DNA of 64,000 nucleotides, taken from a virus. Of the stretch, positions 24,245 to 31,817 are shown piece after piece (positions within the stretch are counted from its first letter, which is position 1; every line of letters begins with the position of its first letter). The stretch is taken from positions 1-64,000 of the IMG/VR virus record IMGVR_UViG_3300015360_000002; one strand, written 5' to 3'. The position numbers were made by a program, and so were the translations under genes. The notes below the pieces were generated by a model, which saw only the letters and a list, made by a program, of their open reading frames with translations, was not told the DNA's origin and searched no databases.

Positions 24245-24433
24245 ATGGTCGCTTTTGTTGTCACGGTTCTGCTCGCGGGCTGGAGCACGTTCCTGGCGGG
24301 CATGTTGTTGATGCATTCCAGGGATGTATCAACATTTCCGCCCGCCCGCAGGCTATCGTTGGTAGCGTGCTGCCTGCTTGTTGTGGTTGCTTTTGGATTC
24401 ACCCTACTTGCTGTCAAATTCCTACAAGCGTAG
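24245..24433 (+). CDS. Small two-pass membrane protein
   Basis: 62 residues, starting 4 nt after the previous stop. Two hydrophobic helices, at about 2-21 (AFVVTVLLAGWSTFLAGMLL) and 38-58 (SLVACCLLVVVAFGFTLLAV), flank a short basic loop, SRDVSTFPPARR. A two-helix hairpin of this size in an early phage operon could be a superinfection-exclusion, holin-like or inhibitor protein. No family is recognised. Confidence 0.5.
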   Translation: MVAFVVTVLLAGWSTFLAGMLLMHSRDVSTFPPARRLSLVACCLLVVVAFGFTLLAVKFLQA

Positions 24434-24473
24434 GCACCGCACCGCCCCGAGCGCATCGGGGCACAATTTATTT

Positions 24474-25253
24474 ATGAATCACCCCACGTCACTGGTCTGG
24501 CATGACCTTCAATCATGCCTTCGCCGAACGCCCAGACACCTCCTCGAAGCACTGAAGAAAGCAAACGGCACGATATTCGTCGCAGGCGGATTCATCCGCT
24601 CGTGCATCGCCCACGAGGAGGTCAACGACATCGACTGCTTTGCCCAGTCCAAGGAACTCGCGCGCGCCTTTGCCCTCAACTTGGCCAACGGGGAAGAGGC
24701 TGCATTCCACGAAACGGACAATGCCTTCACGGTCATCGGCGGATCCCGCCGACTGACCATTCAAGTCATCCATCGCTGGACTTTTCAAAACCCCTACGAA
24801 TGTATAAATTCGTTCGACTTCACCATCGCGTGCGCGGCGCTTTGGTGGGTTAATAAAAACAGCACTGAATTTGACTACACCATCGGGGAATGGCAATCGA
24901 GGGTGGACGAACGCTTTTATGCGGACCTCGCCGCCAAAAGGCTCATTTACCGGAACCCGGTTCGGAATGAGGACGCGGGCGGCAGCATCCTGCGCGTGCT
25001 GAAGTTTTACCAACGCGGCTACCGTATCCCGCTCGACAGCTTGAGCCAAGTTATCGCTCGGCTCGTCATGGGCATCGAGAATCCTTCCAGATTCAGAGAA
25101 GGTGACATGGCGATAATGTTGGCCGGGTTACTCCGCGAGGTCGACCCTGCTATCGACGTCTCGCACGTTGCTTACCTTCCAGCCGAAGAGGTTGTTAGGC
25201 TCTCGAAGGACGAAAAAAAGGGGGGACCTGTGCCAGACTCCTTTGATCCATGA
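24474..25253 (+). CDS. Nucleotidyltransferase, CCA-adding/poly(A) polymerase-like
   Basis: 259 residues from the ATG at 24474. The head shows the class II polymerase beta-type signature: AGGFIRS (GG at 38-39, Arg42) then NDIDCFA (Asp52 and Asp54 as likely metal ligands). LTIQVIHRW may supply the third carboxylate-strand region. The C-terminal half (LAAKRLIYRNPVRNEDAGGSILRVLKFYQRGY) resembles the neck helices with the conserved RxxKF/YxR-like pattern of CCA-adding enzymes. It could add nucleotides to tRNA or RNA ends, or modify another substrate. It is shorter than cellular CCA enzymes. Chemistry is inferred. Confidence 0.6.
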   Translation: MNHPTSLVWHDLQSCLRRTPRHLLEALKKANGTIFVAGGFIRSCIAHEEVNDIDCFAQSKELARAFALNLANGEEAAFHETDNAFTVIGGSRRLTIQVIHRWTFQNPYECINSFDFTIACAALWWVNKNSTEFDYTIGEWQSRVDERFYADLAAKRLIYRNPVRNEDAGGSILRVLKFYQRGYRIPLDSLSQVIARLVMGIENPSRFREGDMAIMLAGLLREVDPAIDVSHVAYLPAEEVVRLSKDEKKGGPVPDSFDP

Positions 25254-25513
25254 GCAGCGATCTAACCATTCCTCCCACGCTGCCGAATCCGGACGAGGTC
25301 CGTGGACGGATACATGCGGCGTTCCGTGAGCTTGCAACTCAAAGGGCGATGCTGGTCGAAGTCTTCCCGTTGGTCGACGGAGCGATCGACGCGCTTTCCT
25401 ACATATCCACCAAGCGCATGAACGACGCAGGGCTTACGCAGGAAGCCCGCGATCTTCAGCGCGCGCGCGTAGTTCTCGGCAAAGTGCTCAACCTGCTCGA
25501 CCCTCACCGTTAA
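25250..25513 (+). CDS. Small helical hypothetical protein
   Basis: 87 residues, ATGA overlap with the nucleotidyltransferase. Helical throughout (EVRGRIHAAFRELATQRAML, LTQEARDLQRARVVLGKVLN). Nothing recognisable. Coupled translation suggests it is co-expressed with, and could assist, the upstream enzyme. Confidence 0.45.
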   Translation: MSSDLTIPPTLPNPDEVRGRIHAAFRELATQRAMLVEVFPLVDGAIDALSYISTKRMNDAGLTQEARDLQRARVVLGKVLNLLDPHR

Positions 25514-25517
25514 AGCC

Positions 25518-25748
25518 ATGTGGAATAAAACCAATCAATCTAAGGGCGTTCAGAGGAGGTATCGACCTGAAGAGCTCAAGGCCATGGCCGACCAAGCGGC
25601 TGCGACTTCCATGCGTCACGCATCGCGAAAAATGAAATGTTCGGTCACCGCCGTTCGGCGCGCGATGGCGCTCCACGGAATCTCTCATCGGCGCCAAGGC
25701 AATTTCACCAACCAGGAAGCGTACAACCTCAAAGGTTGGGAACCATGA
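25518..25748 (+). CDS. Small HTH-like protein
   Basis: 76 residues. Basic, with RYRPEELKAMADQAAATSMR and a helix-turn-helix-like MKCSVTAVRRAMALHGISHR at about 40-59, where SVTAVRRAMALHG could be the recognition helix of a resolvase- or Trp-repressor-like fold. It may be a DNA-binding regulator. Overlaps the next ATG. Confidence 0.4.
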   Translation: MWNKTNQSKGVQRRYRPEELKAMADQAAATSMRHASRKMKCSVTAVRRAMALHGISHRRQGNFTNQEAYNLKGWEP

Positions 25749-25951
25749 ACACGCCGAAAACGAATGACGCACGCATTCACGTAAGGTTGTTCAAGCGTCG
25801 ACCGATCCCAAAGGGCTACGGCGACGCATTAAACGTCGGCTGGTCGGGCTTCAAATCTGACTGCCAAAAGGCACACAAAGAGTTTTTCGAGCGCCGCGGC
25901 ATGGATGTGCCGGCGCCGGAAAACTTCAACTGCTGGACAAACACCAAATGA
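25745..25951 (+). CDS. Small hypothetical protein
   Basis: 68 residues, ATGA junctions on both sides. VRLFKRRPIPKGYGDALNVGW and FKSDCQKAHKEFFERRGM give a basic, partly helical protein with one Trp-rich end (FNCWTNTK). No family is recognised. The reading frame is supported only by junction pattern and length. Confidence 0.35.
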   Translation: MNTPKTNDARIHVRLFKRRPIPKGYGDALNVGWSGFKSDCQKAHKEFFERRGMDVPAPENFNCWTNTK

Positions 25952-26220
25952 CACTCGAACAGCAGCTCGACGAATGCCACAGCATCTTCGAGCGTCTCAC
26001 CGCCGAAAACGCAGCCCTACGTGCGGATTTCGCCAAGCTGGCCGAACTCACGCGAAGAATTCGGGAGTATGGCCGGTGCATCGCGGTCAACACCGGAGGA
26101 ACGTTTGAGAACGATCCGATCGACGCCATATTGGACGCAATGTGGCGCAGCGCGGCTCAGGCACAGGACGAACTCGCAGTTCGGATGGATACGAAACCGC
26201 CCGTGCCGCCAACGCCATGA
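25948..26220 (+). CDS. Coiled-coil hypothetical protein
   Basis: 90 residues. A leucine-rich coiled coil at the start (LEQQLDECHSIFERLTAENAALRAD), then a short domain (IAVNTGGTFENDPIDAILDAMW) and a Pro-rich tail. This is one of a set of tiny coupled genes at 25.2-27.0 kb. The next protein opens with a similar coiled coil, so the two may be distant paralogues. Confidence 0.45.
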   Translation: MTLEQQLDECHSIFERLTAENAALRADFAKLAELTRRIREYGRCIAVNTGGTFENDPIDAILDAMWRSAAQAQDELAVRMDTKPPVPPTP

Positions 26221-26468
26221 CAATACAGGAACAACTCAACGCCGCCAATCGTGTGATAAAGATACTCGTCGCCGAACTCATCACCCTACGTGAAGACAAG
26301 ACGTTGCTCGACGCACTTGAGAAAAACCGGCTCAGTCTGTACACGCTCTGCGACCAATGGGGGTGCGGGCGCTATCAAACGCAGGGCACCGGAAACACCG
26401 CACGGGAAGCCATCGCCAAGGTCATGAAGGAAACACCATGCCATAACACTCTCCCGCAAAATCCATGA
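26217..26468 (+). CDS. Coiled-coil hypothetical protein
   Basis: 83 residues. N-terminal coiled coil (IQEQLNAANRVIKILVAELITLREDK), then a small Cys-containing segment (LCDQWGCGRYQTQGTGNTAREAIAKVMKE) resembling Phe/Tyr-Gly turn motifs of small phage proteins that hold a beta hairpin. No function is recognised. Junctions are of the ATGA type. Confidence 0.4.
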   Translation: MTIQEQLNAANRVIKILVAELITLREDKTLLDALEKNRLSLYTLCDQWGCGRYQTQGTGNTAREAIAKVMKETPCHNTLPQNP

Positions 26469-26698
26469 AAATCTATGGTGCTGCCATCCTCCTCCGAAAC
26501 GGAGTCGGGTTTAGGTTTGCCCGTGCGGAAATGCATCGGCACCTGACCGAGCTCGCCACACGCTTTTACTCCGGCGACGTCGCAGCCTGTGATGACTTTC
26601 TCCAGTTGTATTGTTATGGAGAGGAAGAGCGAAAGCGGAATTCCGCCAGCGGTTCAGCAACCCCTTCAAACCAGAAACACCATGACATCGCCGATTAA
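26465..26698 (+). CDS. Small hypothetical protein, probably frameshifted near its end
   Basis: 77 residues as read, starting in an ATGA junction. Helical (MHRHLTELATRFYSGDVAACDDFLQL). From about base 26629 the reading looks out of phase. The other plus-strand frame continues KAEFRQRFSNPFKPETP and stops at a TGA that overlaps the next ATG (26682), the usual junction here. The motif EFRQRFxNPFK also ends the gene at 33639. A single-base slip is likely. Confidence 0.4.
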   Translation: MKIYGAAILLRNGVGFRFARAEMHRHLTELATRFYSGDVAACDDFLQLYCYGEEERKRNSASGSATPSNQKHHDIAD

Positions 26699-26810
26699 AT
26701 TCGGCCATCGACCACTCTCCCGCGCAACGAAACTGTACAGGCGTCAAACAAGACCTGGGAACCTGTACGATTGCGCGGGAACAATTTTATTATCTAACAA
26801 AGCGACGTGA
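26682..26810 (+). CDS. Very small hypothetical protein
   Basis: 42 residues (SPIKFGHRPLSRATKLYRRQ, then PGNLYDCAGTILLSNKAT). Basic, single Cys. Its ATG overlaps the out-of-phase stop of the gene before it, and its TGA overlaps the GTG of the next, so it is translationally nested. No similarity is recognised. Confidence 0.3.
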   Translation: MTSPIKFGHRPLSRATKLYRRQTRPGNLYDCAGTILLSNKAT

Positions 26811-27001
26811 ACAGCCGACTACGACAAATACGCGAAGCGTATGGAGTGCCTGTACGAAGGGGTGCCAAAGTTCTGTACCAAGGCAAACCAGCGACCATCA
26901 CCTCAGCGGCTCACGGTCACCGAATACATCTTCGGTTCGCCTCGGAAAAGCGAGCCACCCGCAAAGTTTTCCACCCGACTTGGCAAATTACCTACTTATG
27001 A
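26807..27001 (+). CDS. Small SH3-like hypothetical protein
   Basis: 64 residues with GTG start in a GTGA junction. VPVRRGAKVLYQGKPATITSAAHGHRIHLRFA is typical of a small SH3/KOW-like beta barrel that phages and plasmids use repeatedly, with a basic end (KRATRKVFHPTW). Nucleic-acid or protein binding is plausible. Its exact role is unknown. Confidence 0.5.
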   Translation: MNSRLRQIREAYGVPVRRGAKVLYQGKPATITSAAHGHRIHLRFASEKRATRKVFHPTWQITYL

Positions 27002-27072
27002 GATTCCACGAACACTATCGCAAAATGAACGCCCCGGCCGGAACTCCCACCGTCGATTTTAATCGGGCCTAA
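26998..27072 (+). CDS. Possible 24-residue peptide
   Basis: ATG in an ATGA junction with the preceding stop. Reads MRFHEHYRKMNAPAG then TPTVDFNRA. Very short, and retained mainly because its start follows the coupling rule of its neighbours. It could be spurious. Confidence 0.25.
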   Translation: MRFHEHYRKMNAPAGTPTVDFNRA

Positions 27073-27090
27073 AAAATTGCCAAATCTCGA

Positions 27091-28299
27091 ATGAAAACCC
27101 TCGAAATAGCACCAACAGCCCACCATCGAATCGGTCCATCCAAATTCCCGATGCTTGCAGAGTGCATCGACTTTGATTCAGAGGAAGATATCGACGATCT
27201 TGATGCTGAAGAAAGCGCAAAGATCGCGGAAGATTGCCCGAATCCGGCGCAACGCGGCGACGCGAAAAGCCGCGGCCTCGCGCAACATGAGTCACTGGCC
27301 AAGGCGCTCACTGGTCAGCCGAACCCGTTCGACGGACTCTCAGAAAGAGAAGTACAGCAGGTCCAGTGGGTCGCTGAAGATGTCGTCACGCGCGCGGCCG
27401 CGTATGGCTATTCGTCCGACGAGATACGGGTGGAGCAACGTGTCTCGATCATGTGGCCGGATTTTCGCGAAGCCACCTTCGGCACGCTCGATATAGAATA
27501 CGGTCCCTTCATCGAGGATGCGAAATTCGGGGACATGCGGAATTATTTCCCGCAGCTCGCGGGCTACGCGCTCGGAAAGATGGATCGCGATGAAATCGAC
27601 CGGGTCTTTGCCAGAACAACCTACGGGCGTTGGCGCAAAACTCAACAATACGTGATCGACCGGTCGACCGCGGAGTCAGTAGTATTCTCAATTATCCGCA
27701 GGAAGATGGCGCCCAATCGCCGTCCGACCCTCTGCCAGTATTGCGGGTGGTGCGCCAAACGCGGCGAATGCAGCGCGATCACCGGCGTTGTCGACACAAT
27801 CGCCTCAAAGCGCAACGACTGGTCGATGCGTCTGCCAACCGCGCACGCCTCGCACGCGCCGAACGATCCCGTGGTGCTCGGTGCCATGCGCTACCTCTGG
27901 AAAGTCTACATCGAGCCTTGGGGCGCGAGCGTGGAGTTCGCGTCGAACTCACTCGCGGAAGGCGGCACCATCCCGCTGGGATTCAAGCGCCAGAACGTAA
28001 AAGGACGGGCCGAATTCGAGGAAGGTGACGTCGTTGCCCAGGCGCTCATGAAAGCCGGCGTAGAACCCGCGAGGCTCTTTTCTGCCGCTAAATTCGGCCT
28101 GAAGAAGCTGTCGCTCGCGTACCATGCTCAGTTCGGCGGCACTAAAGTCGGCGCCGAGCGACGCGTAGAGGAGATCCTCACGGAGGCGGGCGTCATCAAG
28201 CGCGGAGAGGCCGGCTTCAAGCTCGTCCGCACTCCCGACGCCGATGAGGAGATCAAACTCGCCCTCGCGCGCCCAGTTATCGAGGAAACTTCCAACTGA
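27091..28299 (+). CDS. RecB/Cas4-like PD-(D/E)XK nuclease (DUF2800-type)
   Basis: 402 residues. Nuclease core: GTLDIE (Asp134), IEDAKFG (Glu142-x-x-Lys145 region as the E/D-x-K half) and NYFPQLAGYA (Gln155), the conserved order of RecB-type exonucleases. A cysteine cluster, CQYCGWCAKRGEC (about 212-224), resembles the metal-site cluster seen in DUF2800 and Cas4-like nucleases. This is likely the phage exonuclease that makes ssDNA for annealing. The operon includes an SMC-like ATPase, a putative annealing protein and DnaB. A single-base overlap joins it to the next gene. Confidence 0.75.
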   Translation: MKTLEIAPTAHHRIGPSKFPMLAECIDFDSEEDIDDLDAEESAKIAEDCPNPAQRGDAKSRGLAQHESLAKALTGQPNPFDGLSEREVQQVQWVAEDVVTRAAAYGYSSDEIRVEQRVSIMWPDFREATFGTLDIEYGPFIEDAKFGDMRNYFPQLAGYALGKMDRDEIDRVFARTTYGRWRKTQQYVIDRSTAESVVFSIIRRKMAPNRRPTLCQYCGWCAKRGECSAITGVVDTIASKRNDWSMRLPTAHASHAPNDPVVLGAMRYLWKVYIEPWGASVEFASNSLAEGGTIPLGFKRQNVKGRAEFEEGDVVAQALMKAGVEPARLFSAAKFGLKKLSLAYHAQFGGTKVGAERRVEEILTEAGVIKRGEAGFKLVRTPDADEEIKLALARPVIEETSN

Positions 28300-29174
28300 T
28301 GAAACGCCCAGCTTTCCAGTTTTATCCTGGGGATTGGCTCCACGATGCTGCCCTGCGATCCTGCTCCATCGAGGCCCGCGGGCTCTGGATGGACATGATG
28401 TGCATCATGCACCAAGCCGAGCCGTATGGCTATTTGATGGTTAACCTCAAGGTTATCAATGAGGATAACCTTGCTCGGTTGGTCGGCGTACCCCGAAAGA
28501 GACTAAAATCTCTACTTTTTGAGCTAGAAAATGCCGGAGTTTTCTCAAAAAATATCGAAAATTCCGCGTTATTTTGTCGAAGAATGGTGCGAGATGAAGA
28601 GGTCAGAAATCGGCGGGCACAAGGAGGCTCTTTGGGAGGTAATCCGGCTCTTTTGAAGCATAAAAAACATGCTCCGAAGGATAACCCGAAGGATAACGAT
28701 AAGGTTAACCTCGCAACAAAATCCTGTATAACCCCTTCATCTTCATCTTCATCTTCATATTCATACATAAGAGCGTCGGACCAATCCGACGCGGATGAAA
28801 AGAATGAAGAAAACCCGGCAGAAAACCCGGCAAAAAAACGGCAAACGCATCGCGAACGAAATCCTCTTTTTGATTCTTTGGCAAAAGTAGGAGGCTCGAA
28901 TGTTCTTGAACTCACAACTTCCGCAGCCCGAGCGGTGGGCGTTGCTCTGGCGGAGATTCGCAGAGCGACCCCGGACGTCACCACGGAAGAAATTGCCCGC
29001 CGTGCAAACACGTTTCGATCGCGAAATCCGACGTGGAAACTGACGCCGAACTCCCTGGCGCGCCATTGGGCCGAATGTGGATCCACTTTCACCACCCCGC
29101 AGGAACAGATGGACCTCCCGGACAACGTGAAAGAACTCATTGCAATTCAAAACGCGCACCAATCCCATGCCTGA
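28299..29174 (+). CDS. Replication initiator/helicase-loader-like protein (DUF1376-type N-terminus)
   Basis: 291 residues. The start RPAFQFYPGDWLHDAALRSC and GLWMDMMCIMHQA is the hallmark of phage DUF1376/replisome-organizer-like winged-helix proteins. INEDNLARLVGVPRKRLKSL continues the winged helix. The middle has a poly-Ser tract (SSSSSSSSYSY, encoded by TCATCT repeats near 28739-28765) and a basic linker. The C-terminus (TTEEIARRANTFRSRNPTWK) may contact DnaB or DNA. Directly followed by the helicase gene, so it probably recruits it to the origin. Confidence 0.7.
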   Translation: MKRPAFQFYPGDWLHDAALRSCSIEARGLWMDMMCIMHQAEPYGYLMVNLKVINEDNLARLVGVPRKRLKSLLFELENAGVFSKNIENSALFCRRMVRDEEVRNRRAQGGSLGGNPALLKHKKHAPKDNPKDNDKVNLATKSCITPSSSSSSSYSYIRASDQSDADEKNEENPAENPAKKRQTHRERNPLFDSLAKVGGSNVLELTTSAARAVGVALAEIRRATPDVTTEEIARRANTFRSRNPTWKLTPNSLARHWAECGSTFTTPQEQMDLPDNVKELIAIQNAHQSHA

Positions 29175-30522
29175 CCTTCCCCACTCCATCGAGGCCGAGG
29201 AATACCTGCTTTCCAGCCTGTTTGTGGCTGGGGCCCAGGGTGTCGCGTCCGCCGTCAATTCCGGCGTCTCGCCTGCCACTTTCTTCGCCGAAACCAATGC
29301 CACAGTGTTCGGCGCGATCATCACCCTCGCAGAGCGTGGCCAGGTCCCGAGCGTCCAAGCAGTTATCCACGAGTTGAATTTCTCAAAAACTCTGACGCAG
29401 GCCGGGGGGATGCCGGACGTCCTGCGCATCGTCGGATTGGTGCCAACCTCAGTAAATCTATCGCTCTACATCCAGCGCGTCAGGGAGTTGCAGCTTCTCC
29501 GCACGATCGCTCGCACCACTCGGGCACTCCACGAGGAGGCGTTCAGCCAAGAGGCCAATGTGCCTGAATTCGCCGAGCGAGTCGAGCGGACCATCCTCGG
29601 ACTGTCTCAGGATCGCGTAAAACCTGCCCGGACGTGGGAACAGGCTGTTGCCGAGACTTCCACCGAGTTCGAGGCAATGCTCCTTGCGAAGCCGGGCGCC
29701 GTTCTGGCCGGCGAAATCTCGTGGGGATTCCCCGACATGGACCGATTCTTCGGGCCAATGGCGCCCGGCCAGCTCGTCATCCTCGCAGCACGCCCTAGCG
29801 TTGGAAAATCGAGCCTCATGCGCCAAACCGCTACCGAGGTATTAAAAACCGGAAAGATCGTCTCCATCGCAAGCCTAGAGGTCAAGGACAGGGCAATAGC
29901 ACGGAACATCGCTCAGGCTTTGAGCGGCATCAGTTATCGCGCGCTTCGCGTTGGGGCCCATCCGGCAGAAGCCGAGGACTTCCGCCGTGCGTTGGAAAAA
30001 GTGAAGTATCTCCCTCTCATCGTCACCGACGATTTTTCGGCAACAGTTTCGCAAATATGCGCACAAGCCCGCCTTGCGAAGGCAAAACGAAACCTTGGAC
30101 TCGTGTGCGTCGATCACCTCCACGAGCTCGCCGAATGCAAGAACCCACCGAAGGGCACCAATACAGCCCAAATGTACGGACGCGCGGTCAAAGCGTTCAA
30201 GGAATTGGCCGGTGAACTCGAAGTCCCCGTCCTCGTGCTCGCTCAACTCAACCGCGGATCAGAATCAGATAAACGCGTCCCCACCCTCTCCGACCTCCGT
30301 GACTCCGGGAACATCGAAGAAGGAGCGGATAAGGTAGTTTTGCTACACCGTCCGCTCGAAAACCCGCTGAACAACATGCAGCAGTCCGAGACGAGCAATC
30401 CGAAGGATCACCCAACGTTTTACACCCAGGCAATCCAAGCCAAGGGCCGCGATGATGGCACGAATTCGATGGGTATCATCTTCCAACGCGCCACAGCGCG
30501 ATTCGTTCCACTCACCCGATGA
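29167..30522 (+). CDS. dnaB: Replicative DNA helicase (DnaB family)
   Basis: 451 residues from the ATG at 29167, which overlaps the previous stop. N-terminal domain: HSIEAEEYLLSSLFVAG and the helical region to about 150. C-terminal RecA-like domain: Walker A ARPSVGKSS (about 217-225), Walker B LVCVDHLHEL (about 313-322), LAQLNRGSE (about 357), RDSGNIEEGADKVVLLHR (about 375-392), and the final QAKGRDDGTNSMGIIFQ. These are the DnaB motifs H1 to H4. It unwinds DNA at the phage fork. It probably pairs with the upstream initiator-like protein. Confidence 0.95.
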   Translation: MPDLPHSIEAEEYLLSSLFVAGAQGVASAVNSGVSPATFFAETNATVFGAIITLAERGQVPSVQAVIHELNFSKTLTQAGGMPDVLRIVGLVPTSVNLSLYIQRVRELQLLRTIARTTRALHEEAFSQEANVPEFAERVERTILGLSQDRVKPARTWEQAVAETSTEFEAMLLAKPGAVLAGEISWGFPDMDRFFGPMAPGQLVILAARPSVGKSSLMRQTATEVLKTGKIVSIASLEVKDRAIARNIAQALSGISYRALRVGAHPAEAEDFRRALEKVKYLPLIVTDDFSATVSQICAQARLAKAKRNLGLVCVDHLHELAECKNPPKGTNTAQMYGRAVKAFKELAGELEVPVLVLAQLNRGSESDKRVPTLSDLRDSGNIEEGADKVVLLHRPLENPLNNMQQSETSNPKDHPTFYTQAIQAKGRDDGTNSMGIIFQRATARFVPLTR

Positions 30523-30911
30523 CCACCACAGGCACAATCCTCCGCGCCAGCGTACGCAATGATGGCACCATCGAACTCAGGGACCAAGAAAACCGGCTCC
30601 ACAACGACAACGACCTGCCGGCTTGTGTCGCTCTGGACGGTTCTCAAGCGTGGTTCCGTTATGGCCAAGGACACCGGGACACCGGACCTGCGTTCATCCA
30701 CGCCAACGGGTCTGCCGTGTTCTTCCTCAACGGATCTTTCGTCATGCAGGATGATTCCGGCTTCAGCCTCCTCAACCCACCCAAGCCGGTCGTGTTGATC
30801 GAGACCTTGCGCAGCCTGTACAATGTCGCACCGACCAAGGAAGTCGAAGACGCGATCCTCGCGATTGCCGAAAAGCACGGGCATCCCACCCACACAGTTT
30901 GCTTCTCATGA
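30519..30911 (+). CDS. Small hypothetical protein with MORN-like strands
   Basis: 130 residues in ATGA junctions. DGTIELRDQENRLHNDNDLPA then GSQAWFRYGQGHRDTGPAFI and NGSAVFFLNGS are repeated strand-turn motifs like those of MORN/YwqK-type proteins. The C-terminus is helical (VEDAILAIAEKHGHPTH). Between helicase and methyltransferase, function unknown. Confidence 0.45.
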   Translation: MTTTGTILRASVRNDGTIELRDQENRLHNDNDLPACVALDGSQAWFRYGQGHRDTGPAFIHANGSAVFFLNGSFVMQDDSGFSLLNPPKPVVLIETLRSLYNVAPTKEVEDAILAIAEKHGHPTHTVCFS

Positions 30912-31789
30912 CGTATTATAACGACCACGACGCAAAAACCTGCGCCTGGCTGCGAGAGCTCATCGCCTGCGATCTCATACCGGCCGGCGAAGTTGATTCA
31001 CGCTCGATCACCGATGTCCACCCAACTATACTTGCAGAGCCTCATCAATGCCATTTCTTCGCCGGCATTGGTGGCTGGCCGCTCGCGCTCCGCCTCGCAG
31101 GATGGCCCGATGACCAGCCTGTCTGGACTGGCTCCTGTCCGTGCCAGCCTTTCTCAGTCGCCGGAAAACACACAGGCGAAAACGACTCGCGGCACCTTTG
31201 GCCTGAATTCCTCAGACTCATCACCGAGCGACTCCCTTCAACGATCTTTGGAGAACAGGTTACGGGCGCGTCTGGACGTCAGTGGCTCTCTGGAGTACGT
31301 GCTGACTTGGAAACGCTGGGATATGCAGTCGCTGCCGCCGATTTGTGCGCTTCGAGCGCGGGCGCACCTCACATCAGGCAAAGATTATACTGGGTGGCCA
31401 GCGCCGACGGTCGGAAACGCGACAGGCAGTCAATCGGCGAAGGGCGCGAGCCCAACGGGACGAAGGGAGGACGGTTCAAAGGCGACCGTGAGCTTGAGCG
31501 CGGTAGCGAGGTTGGCGGGTTGGGCGACCCCAACTGTGCAGGACTCGAAGAACAACGCTGGTCCCTCTCAGTTTCGCCGGAACAGCCTCCCCCTCAATTG
31601 CGAGGCAACTCTTGGAGTCACTTCGATCTCCTCCCTTGCACAGACGGCAAAACGAGGCGGATTGAACCCGGCTCATTCCCGCTGGCTCATGGGATTCCCG
31701 CCCGCTTGGTGCGACTGCGCGGTTACGGCAATGCAATCGTTCCCCAAGTCGCCGCTCAGTTCATCAAAGCGTTCATCGAAACCCGCTGA
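30908..31789 (+). CDS. DNA (cytosine-5) methyltransferase
   Basis: 293 residues from the ATG at 30908 (ATGA junction; a TTG at 30899 would add three). Motif I FAGIGG (51-56), motif IV GSCPCQPF with nucleophile Cys79, motif VI GEQV (115-118), motif VIII QRLYWVA (158-164), and C-terminal motif X GYGNAIVPQVAAQF. The target-recognition part between VIII and X is short and low in complexity. It may methylate phage DNA against host restriction. From 31014 onward the whole gene is overprinted by a second frame (see next entry). Confidence 0.9.
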   Translation: MTYYNDHDAKTCAWLRELIACDLIPAGEVDSRSITDVHPTILAEPHQCHFFAGIGGWPLALRLAGWPDDQPVWTGSCPCQPFSVAGKHTGENDSRHLWPEFLRLITERLPSTIFGEQVTGASGRQWLSGVRADLETLGYAVAAADLCASSAGAPHIRQRLYWVASADGRKRDRQSIGEGREPNGTKGGRFKGDRELERGSEVGGLGDPNCAGLEEQRWSLSVSPEQPPPQLRGNSWSHFDLLPCTDGKTRRIEPGSFPLAHGIPARLVRLRGYGNAIVPQVAAQFIKAFIETR

Positions 31790-31817
31790 CTTTGCTCCCG
31801 CAAAAACAACACCATGA
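31014..31817 (+). CDS. Overprinted second-frame protein with WPTP/WLMG-type motifs
   Basis: 267 residues in the +1 frame relative to the methyltransferase, covering most of it and passing its stop. Two facts suggest it is real. The peptide carries recognisable patterns: SLEYVLTWKRWDM, GWPAPTV and GWATPTVQD repeats, and LNPAHSRWLMGFPPAWCDC near the end, like the recognition or C-terminal part of phage methyltransferases. Its TGA overlaps the next gene's ATG at 31814 (ATGA), the junction used across this operon, whereas the methyltransferase stop lies 25 nt away. It may be a partner or specificity subunit. A TTG at 30993 is an alternative start. Confidence 0.6.
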   Translation: MSTQLYLQSLINAISSPALVAGRSRSASQDGPMTSLSGLAPVRASLSQSPENTQAKTTRGTFGLNSSDSSPSDSLQRSLENRLRARLDVSGSLEYVLTWKRWDMQSLPPICALRARAHLTSGKDYTGWPAPTVGNATGSQSAKGASPTGRREDGSKATVSLSAVARLAGWATPTVQDSKNNAGPSQFRRNSLPLNCEATLGVTSISSLAQTAKRGGLNPAHSRWLMGFPPAWCDCAVTAMQSFPKSPLSSSKRSSKPADFAPAKTTP

